64,000 nt of DNA from Pseudomonas syringae (GTDB lineage Bacteria > Pseudomonadota > Gammaproteobacteria > Pseudomonadales > Pseudomonadaceae). Every line of letters begins with the position of its first letter. Position 1 is the stretch's first letter. Shown here one piece after another: positions 58,465-64,000 of this stretch. Under the pieces are notes generated by a model. It had not been told where the DNA came from and did not search any database. It was given only the letters and a program-made list of their open reading frames with translations. A program made the translations under genes and the position numbers. The stretch lies in contig NZ_WKEQ01000003.1 of assembly GCF_021605415.1 (NCBI RefSeq), positions 1-64,000 of the forward strand, read 5' to 3'.

Positions 58465-59907
58465 TCAGACCCGATTGCGCAACCACTGCAAAAAGCCTTT
58501 TTTCGGTTCAACAACGGGCATGTCCTCGGTCAGCGACTGTGCTTTGTGCAAACGGTAATCAAGCAGGGCTTTCATCGCTTCGTTGATGTCGTGGCGCGCG
58601 TCCAGGCATGGCTTCAGGTACGTTTTCTCGATGCGATACAGCGCGCACCAGGTTTTCGCTGCGAAGGTGGCAGGCAGTGAAGAGTCGGAAAGGATACCCG
58701 CCTCGCCGATGACCTCGCCCGGGCCCATCCGCCCCGACTCGAACGGCACACCACGGCGGGTCAGGGTCACGGTGACCACGCCGGATTCGATGATAAACAA
58801 ATGGTCGCTGACCTCTTGCGCCGCCAGAATCGTCTCGCCGGCGCGAAAGGTTTGCAGCGTCATGTTCTGGCTGAAAGTGTCTTTCTCTTCCTGACGCAGG
58901 GTGGAGAAAATCGGCGAACTGTCCAGCAGCGCCCGTGGCCGTGACAGGCTGGCCGGCAGGCTCGGCTCGACACTCGACAACAGATTCACCCCGCCGGCCT
59001 GCAAGTGCCGATAGGCCAGATCGAACAGTTGATTGCGCACCGCGCGCCTCTCACTCATTGAGGCGACAAAACCGCTGATTTCATATTCCATCCCGGTGCT
59101 GCTCGCGCTTTTCAGCGAAACGCTCGGTGCCGGTATGTCGAGCAGCGAGCGACAGCCCTGCATGGCCCGCTCCAGCGCTTCGATCACGGTGTGCGGGCGC
59201 GAATGAGGGCTGACTTGCAGAGTGACGGACAATCCGAACATATCGCTCGGCCGACTGAAATTGATGATTTTGGCTTTGGCCGCCAGCGAGTTGGGAATGA
59301 CCGCCATGCTGCCCTGACTGGTTTGCAGGCGCGTGGCGCGCCAGTCGATGTCGGTGACCCGGCCTTCAGTGCCGTCGATGGAAATCCAGTCATCCAGTTG
59401 ATAGGGCTTGGTGGTGTTGAGCACGATCCCGGAAAACACGTCGCTGAGGGTACTTTGCAACGCCAGACCGACAATGATCGCCAAGGCGCCCGACGTGGCG
59501 AGCACACCTTTGACCGGCAGATCCAGCACATAGGCCAATGCGGCAATGATCGCGATGAGGAAAATCACCGCACCGAGCAAATCCTGTAATAGCCGCCCGG
59601 TGTGCCCGACCCGTTGCATCATCAGCGCGCCGATCAACACCGTCAGCGTACGTGCCCCGAATAGCCACCAACCGATCTGCAACCCCGTCGCCGCCAGATG
59701 CAGCGGCACGTTATCGGCCCACGGCGCGGGCTCCATGGGATTCAATCCCTCGTTGAACAGCAGCACACTGAACAATGTGAAGATCAGCACCCGCACCAGC
59801 AATTTCCATTCGCTGCCATGGGAACTGATGAGCCGCCAGAGTCCTAGATCGATAAGGATCAGGAATGTCGCGCACAACAACGGATGATCGGTGAGCACTG
59901 ACAACAT
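58465..59907 (-). CDS. MscS-type mechanosensitive channel with C-terminal cyclic-nucleotide-binding domain
   Basis: A 480-residue protein with membrane spans (about 8-25, 38-50, 75-95, 110-130), a pore-lining helix near GVLATSGALAIIVGLALQSTLSDVFSG, and an MscS beta domain (WISIDGTEGRVTDIDWRATRLQT). After a linker comes a cNMP-binding fold (about 320-430: LQTFRAGETILAAQEVSDHLFIIESGVVTVTL, GPGEVIGEAGIL). Gating by ligand as well as tension is possible. The canonical PBC Arg is not clear, so ligand identity is open. Confidence 0.9.
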   Translation of the reverse strand: MLSVLTDHPLLCATFLILIDLGLWRLISSHGSEWKLLVRVLIFTLFSVLLFNEGLNPMEPAPWADNVPLHLAATGLQIGWWLFGARTLTVLIGALMMQRVGHTGRLLQDLLGAVIFLIAIIAALAYVLDLPVKGVLATSGALAIIVGLALQSTLSDVFSGIVLNTTKPYQLDDWISIDGTEGRVTDIDWRATRLQTSQGSMAVIPNSLAAKAKIINFSRPSDMFGLSVTLQVSPHSRPHTVIEALERAMQGCRSLLDIPAPSVSLKSASSTGMEYEISGFVASMSERRAVRNQLFDLAYRHLQAGGVNLLSSVEPSLPASLSRPRALLDSSPIFSTLRQEEKDTFSQNMTLQTFRAGETILAAQEVSDHLFIIESGVVTVTLTRRGVPFESGRMGPGEVIGEAGILSDSSLPATFAAKTWCALYRIEKTYLKPCLDARHDINEAMKALLDYRLHKAQSLTEDMPVVEPKKGFLQWLRNRV

Positions 59908-60050
59908 CCAACCACTCCAACAAGGGCCAATTGGGGCACAGTGTAGGAGGAATTGGTTCAGCAGGATGCGCGCTTTTTGTGTAGGTGCTGCCGGCTGCGC
60001 CTACCGTGTTTTACCGGCGTTCACGGATTTTGTGTTCACCGAAGATTCAT

Positions 60051-60196
60051 TGTGGGAGCTCGCTTGCCAGCGAAGGCGTCGGGTCAGGCGATATCGCAGC
60101 AGGATGTGCCGGCCCCATCGCTGGCAAGCCAGCTCCCACAGGGGTTTTGCGTGGATCAAGTGTCCAGAGTCAGCTCCCACAGGGTTTCGCGTGGAT
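60051..60196. repeat. Compound REP element between mscS and pirin genes
   Basis: Arms 60051-60073 and 60118-60140 are inverted (AGCTCGCTTGCCAGCGA and complement with a mismatch). A second partial copy of CAGCTCCCACAGGG..GCGTGGAT follows at 60171-60196, a direct repeat of 60130-60155. The rest of the 302-bp gap (59908-60209) is the mscS upstream region, with no gene. Confidence 0.82.
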
Positions 60197-60209
60197 AACG
60201 CGTTCAGGA

Positions 60210-61073
60210 TCAACTCATCCGGCCAAAACGCCCGGACTGGAAATCGGCGAAGGCCTGGTGGATTTCCGCTTCGCTGTTCATCACGAAGGGGCCATGGCCG
60301 ACGATCGGTTCATCAATCGGTTCGCCGCTCAGCACCAACACCATCGCATCGTCGTTCGCTTCCAGGGTCAACTGCTTGCCCTCGCGCTCGAACAATACCA
60401 ATTGCCCTTGCCTAGCCAGTTCCTGGCCATTGATCTGCACCGTACCGCGTAACACGACCAACGCGCTGTTGCGGCCGTCGTGCAAGTCCAGCGTCAGCAA
60501 CTTGTCGGCATTCAGGCGCAGATCCCAGACATCGACCGGCGTGAACGTACGCGCCGGGCCTTTGTGGCCTTCGAATTCACCGGCGATCAATCGCAGGCTG
60601 CCGGCATCGTCCTTCAGCGCAATGCTCGGTATGTCGACGTTCAGGATGGTTTGATAACCGGGCGCGGCCATTTTGTCCCGCGCCGGCAGGTTGACCCACA
60701 GTTGCACCATTTCCAGTGCACCGCCGGATTTGGCAAAGGCTTCGGAATGGAATTCCTCGTGAAGAATGCCGGACGCAGCGGTCATCCATTGCACGTCGCC
60801 GGGGCCGATTTTGCCGCCGCTGCCGGTGGAATCCCGGTGTTCCACTTCGCCCTCATAGACGATGGTCACGGTTTCAAAACCCCGATGCGGATGCTGCCCG
60901 ACACCACGACGTTCGGTGGTCGGGGTGAATTCGGCGGGGCCGGCGTGATCGAGCAGCAGGAACGGGCTGATGTGCTTGCCCAGGTTGTCGTAGGAAAACA
61001 GGGTACGAACCGGAAAGCCATCGCCCACCCAATGGCCGCGCGGGCTGGTGTAGATGCCGATGATGTTTTTCAT
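60210..61073 (-). CDS. Pirin family protein
   Basis: The 287-residue bicupin has the N-terminal metal site GVGQHPHRGFETVTIVYEGEVEHRDSTG (His-His-His-Glu ligands), the second cupin in HDGRNSALVVLRGTVQING, and the C-terminal extension with EPIDEPIVGHGPFVMNSEAEI. Pirins act as quercetin dioxygenase-like or regulatory proteins; which one applies is not visible. It starts MKNIIGIYTSPRGHWVGDG. Confidence 0.92.
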   Translation of the reverse strand: MKNIIGIYTSPRGHWVGDGFPVRTLFSYDNLGKHISPFLLLDHAGPAEFTPTTERRGVGQHPHRGFETVTIVYEGEVEHRDSTGSGGKIGPGDVQWMTAASGILHEEFHSEAFAKSGGALEMVQLWVNLPARDKMAAPGYQTILNVDIPSIALKDDAGSLRLIAGEFEGHKGPARTFTPVDVWDLRLNADKLLTLDLHDGRNSALVVLRGTVQINGQELARQGQLVLFEREGKQLTLEANDDAMVLVLSGEPIDEPIVGHGPFVMNSEAEIHQAFADFQSGRFGRMS

Positions 61074-61373
61074 AATGCCTCCAGTGGAAGAGGCACTGAT
61101 GTTATGCCTGAGTACTATTTCAGACTAGATGGCAGAAACCGGCCTCATCGTTCTATCAAAAGGACGACCGTGTTGCGCCCTTCGCGAACAGGCTCGCTCC
61201 CACAAAGAAGTGCATTCCCATGAGGGAGCGGTGCAAACGGTTTATTCGGCACCTGTGCTCAAAAATGCTTTGTCGCGACAGCGGTTTTTCCCACCGTTCC
61301 AGACGCGGCGACTCCACGCAATTCTCACTGCAAAACTGCCGCAAGGCAGTGCGCCTGCCTGGGATTGAATCGC
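61074..61373. other. Gap between pirin and the hybrid kinase gene
   Basis: This 300-bp stretch has no gene. It contains a GCTCGCTCCC word at about 61192 with an opposed GGGAGCG at about 61224, which resembles half of a REP pair, and no clear terminator. Confidence 0.5.
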
Positions 61374-64000
61374 TCAAGCCTGCAAATGCTGCTCGAGGCG
61401 TTGCATCGCTTCGCGCAGCGCATTGATGGCGGCAACCACCGCGTCGGTGTTCGCATCCGTACACGCACGCTCCAACTGACGACATGCGGTGACCAACGCG
61501 GTTGCGCCGACCATTCGCGCGCCGCCGTGGATGTGATGGGCCAACGCGCGCAATGCCGGCCGGTTTTCGCCCTCCGCCAGATCATTCAAGCGTTGCAGAT
61601 CCGTCTTCAGACTCGCCAACACCTCATTGAGCAAGTGCTCGAGCGACGCATGATTATCGCCGACCAGTTCGTCGAGATGACTGAGATCGAGTTCGACGTT
61701 TAACGAGGCAACAGGCAGCGGGACCGGTTCATCATCGACCACCACTGCACGTAAAGCGTTGCGCAAATCCCCCAAGCGAATCGGTTTGAACAGACAACCG
61801 TCCATGCCCGCCGCCAGGCAACGCTCCTTTTCGTCCGCCAAGGCATTGGCAGTGAACCCCAGAATCCGGCACCGCGCCCGTCCCGTCCGCGCCTCGTCGT
61901 CACGGATCGCCCGCGCCAGTTCATAGCCGTTGCGCCGGGGCATGTTGCAATCGGTGATCACGACGTCGAACGACTGGTTTTGCCACCGGGCCAGACCGTG
62001 CTCGCCGTCCTCGCTGTCGACGGTGCGGTGCCCCAATTCTTTCAACTGCCAGCACAGCAGCAGGCGATTGACCGGATGGTCGTCCACCACCAGGATATCC
62101 AGCGGTCGCGACCGGGACGGCTCCGCGTCACTTTGTTCGCGGCTCAATGGCAGTGCCGTCAGGGTTTGCACTTCAAGCCGTATTTCAATCCGCGTGCCCT
62201 GCCCCGGCTCGCTGTCGAGGTGCAATTGCCCGCCCATCATTTCGCACAGCGCTCGGCTGATCACCAATCCGAGCCCGGAGCCCTTTTGCGCCGAGTGAGG
62301 GTCATTGCCGACTTGAACGAATGGGCTGAACAGACGCTGACGATCCTCGCGGCTGATGCCGACGCCGCTGTCTTCAACGATCAGGCTGACCGCCAGATGC
62401 CCTTCCCGCATCCTCGTAATCTGCAACATCAGGCTGACTTCGCCGCGCTCGGTGAACTTGATCGCATTGCTCAGCAGATTGGAGAGTACCTGCTTGAAGC
62501 GCGTGGCATCGATGAGTACATCAACGTCGCTGCCCGAATCGCAATCAATGCGCCACAGCAGACCTTTCTGCCGTGCGAGGCCTTCAAACACCCGCCCCAC
62601 CGACGTCACCGTCGCCTGCAAATTGGCCCGCTGTGGTGCCAGCGATAAATGCCCGGATTCGATGCGCGCAATGTCAAGAATATCGCCGATCAGCGCCAGC
62701 AATTGCTGCGCGGCGTCGCCAGCCAGCTCAATCGCCACGCGGTCGGTGACGCCCTGTTCCGCACGTTTGAGTGCCAGTTCCAGCATGCCGATCAAAGCAT
62801 TCATCGGCGTGCGGATCTCATGGCTCATGGTTGCCAGAAACGTGGTCTTGGCACGATTGGCGTCGTCGGCGGCATCGACGGCCTCTTGCAGTTGCAGCAA
62901 CCATTGCTGGCGCTGACGAATCTGCCGTCGCTGATAGCCGATCCAGCCCAGCGCCACCAGCAGCAGTCCGCCCGCCGCCGCGAACCCCTGCAGAATTTCC
63001 CGGCGATGACGCAGCCAGTAACTGTCATCGACCACCACATCATGGCTCCAGCGCTCCACCAGATCGTCCATTTCCTGAGGTGCAATATTCAACAGTGCCT
63101 TGCTCAGGATCGAGTGCAGTTGCGGCGCTGACGGCAGGGTGGCCATTGCGATGCGGGCGGGTTGATCGCCGACGGTGCTGACAATTCGCAATCGTTCGCG
63201 GTAATGGCGGGTGATCAGGTAACGCGCCACCAGCAGCGAACTCAACGTCGCGTCCGCCTGGCCATTGACGATCAGGGCCATCCCCTCGGCCGGGCTGCGC
63301 ACCTCGATCATCCGCGCATCCGGCACTCGTTGCGCAATGTACCCACGCAGCGGGTGTCCGCGATAAACCGCCAGGCGCTTGCCGGCCAGATCGTCAAGCG
63401 TGCGCGGACTTTGCGCGGGCGAACCGCTGACCAGCACAAACGGGTTGTTCAGATACGCCCGGGTAAAGCGCAGTTCGGCTTCACGCTCGCTGCTCGGCGT
63501 CACCACCGGCAACACATCCAGCTCGCCGGCCTTGAGCTGCTCAATCTGCCGATCCAGCGATTGCCCGCGCACGACTTCGAATTTCAGACTGCTGCGCTGG
63601 GCAATCAGGCCGAGCAGCTGCGCGGTCAATCCACTGAAGCGGCCATCGGCATCAAAAAACGTCAACGGCGCAAAGTCGTCGATGGCACCGATGCGAATCA
63701 CCGGATGATCGGCCAGCCAGCGTTCCTCGCCGGCGCTCAAGCGCACCCTGGCCTGAGCCGCCATGTCGGCACGCCCGGCGCTCCAGCGTTGTTCAATAAT
63801 TTGGCGTTGATCCAGCGCAATTGCCGCCAGCGCCGTGTCGACGAGACGCTTCAAACGCTCGTTATTACGCGCCAGGGCGAAAGCAAACGGGCTGGCATCG
63901 AGGCCGGACGCGCCGACCAGTTGCACGTCGTTGCGGTAGTTGGTGTTGATCAGGTAATTGGCGCTGATGAAATCGCCCAGATAGACGTTGTCTGTACCGA
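61374..64000 (-). CDS. BvgS-like hybrid sensor histidine kinase (5' end beyond window)
   Basis: The minus-strand frame is open to base 64000, so the N terminus is missing. Visible from the edge: a tail of one periplasmic SBP_bac_3 domain, a second SBP_bac_3 domain (from WLADHPVIRIGAIDDFAPLTF), a transmembrane span (GFAAAGGLLLVALGWIGY), HisKA with FLATMSHEIRTPMN, HATPase (SGVGISREDR, GSGLGLVISRAL), a receiver with TDCNMPRRNG, and a C-terminal Hpt domain (ALAHHIHGGARMVGATALV). This is the full BvgS/EvgS phosphorelay. No cognate response regulator is in view; the sensed ligand is unknown. Confidence 0.93.
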   Translation of the reverse strand, partial: GTDNVYLGDFISANYLINTNYRNDVQLVGASGLDASPFAFALARNNERLKRLVDTALAAIALDQRQIIEQRWSAGRADMAAQARVRLSAGEERWLADHPVIRIGAIDDFAPLTFFDADGRFSGLTAQLLGLIAQRSSLKFEVVRGQSLDRQIEQLKAGELDVLPVVTPSSEREAELRFTRAYLNNPFVLVSGSPAQSPRTLDDLAGKRLAVYRGHPLRGYIAQRVPDARMIEVRSPAEGMALIVNGQADATLSSLLVARYLITRHYRERLRIVSTVGDQPARIAMATLPSAPQLHSILSKALLNIAPQEMDDLVERWSHDVVVDDSYWLRHRREILQGFAAAGGLLLVALGWIGYQRRQIRQRQQWLLQLQEAVDAADDANRAKTTFLATMSHEIRTPMNALIGMLELALKRAEQGVTDRVAIELAGDAAQQLLALIGDILDIARIESGHLSLAPQRANLQATVTSVGRVFEGLARQKGLLWRIDCDSGSDVDVLIDATRFKQVLSNLLSNAIKFTERGEVSLMLQITRMREGHLAVSLIVEDSGVGISREDRQRLFSPFVQVGNDPHSAQKGSGLGLVISRALCEMMGGQLHLDSEPGQGTRIEIRLEVQTLTALPLSREQSDAEPSRSRPLDILVVDDHPVNRLLLCWQLKELGHRTVDSEDGEHGLARWQNQSFDVVITDCNMPRRNGYELARAIRDDEARTGRARCRILGFTANALADEKERCLAAGMDGCLFKPIRLGDLRNALRAVVVDDEPVPLPVASLNVELDLSHLDELVGDNHASLEHLLNEVLASLKTDLQRLNDLAEGENRPALRALAHHIHGGARMVGATALVTACRQLERACTDANTDAVVAAINALREAMQRLEQHLQA

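Overview
The window reads as a chromosome segment of a fluorescent-group Pseudomonas. The evidence is the gene order leuC-leuD-methyltransferase-leuB-asd-asd paralogue-fimV-truA-trpF-accD-folC-SPOR protein-cvpA-purF-metZ, the tandem tRNA-Asp and tRNA-Glu/Ala arrays, and many copies of the short inverted repeats (arms such as CTGTGGGAGCTGGCTTGCC or GTAGGAGCTGCCGCAGG) that litter intergenic DNA in this genus. Most calls rest on protein motifs read by eye; no database search was run.

Left part, 1-42 kb, is core chromosome. It opens with a truncated tRNA-Val, a gamma-glutamylputrescine oxidase (puuB), and a minus-strand operon for a periplasmic molybdenum hydroxylase (Mo subunit, 2Fe-2S subunit, tri-haem cytochrome c, XdhC). 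A Val-Asp-Asp tRNA operon follows, then the long minus-strand metabolic block from leuC down to metZ and an SDR (leucine, aspartate family, tryptophan, folate, fatty acid, purine and methionine synthesis, plus the polar hub FimV). Divergent from leuC are a LysR regulator and a five-PAS GGDEF/EAL protein. Next come ibpA with a sigma-32 promoter and an RNA thermometer, dusC, a thioesterase, an alpha/beta hydrolase with TetR, a duplicated Glu-Ala tRNA operon, gltX, relics of an EmrAB-type efflux system, uvrB and tyrB.

Middle part, 42.4-50.9 kb, is an integrated island. A tRNA-Asn gene at 42359 carries a 25-bp sequence at its 3' end that recurs at 50923. Between the copies lie a frameshifted P4-type integrase, a second tyrosine recombinase with a small partner gene, a 184-bp MITE-like element, and a three-gene cargo: exported sulfatase, exported HAD phosphatase fused to a 2H-phosphoesterase-like domain, and a TTTGYGD potassium channel. 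A broken copy of the start of the second recombinase sits just inside the right end.

Right part, 51-64 kb, is mixed. A 429-residue protein with a glycine-rich hydrophobic tail and an AT-richer internally duplicated membrane protein look like a toxin/immunity pair. A small DUF6124-like gene is preceded by a compact three-hairpin RNA candidate. After these come an NCS2 purine/pyrimidine permease with a palindromic operator candidate, a BrnTA toxin-antitoxin pair, arylamine N-acetyltransferase, exonuclease III, an MscS channel fused to a cyclic-nucleotide-binding domain, a pirin, and the 3' part of a BvgS-like hybrid kinase running off the right edge.

The strongest leads for something undescribed are the sulfatase / HAD-2H / K-channel cassette in the tRNA-Asn island, the candidate toxin/immunity pair beside the island, and the cloverleaf-like RNA upstream of the DUF6124-type gene.
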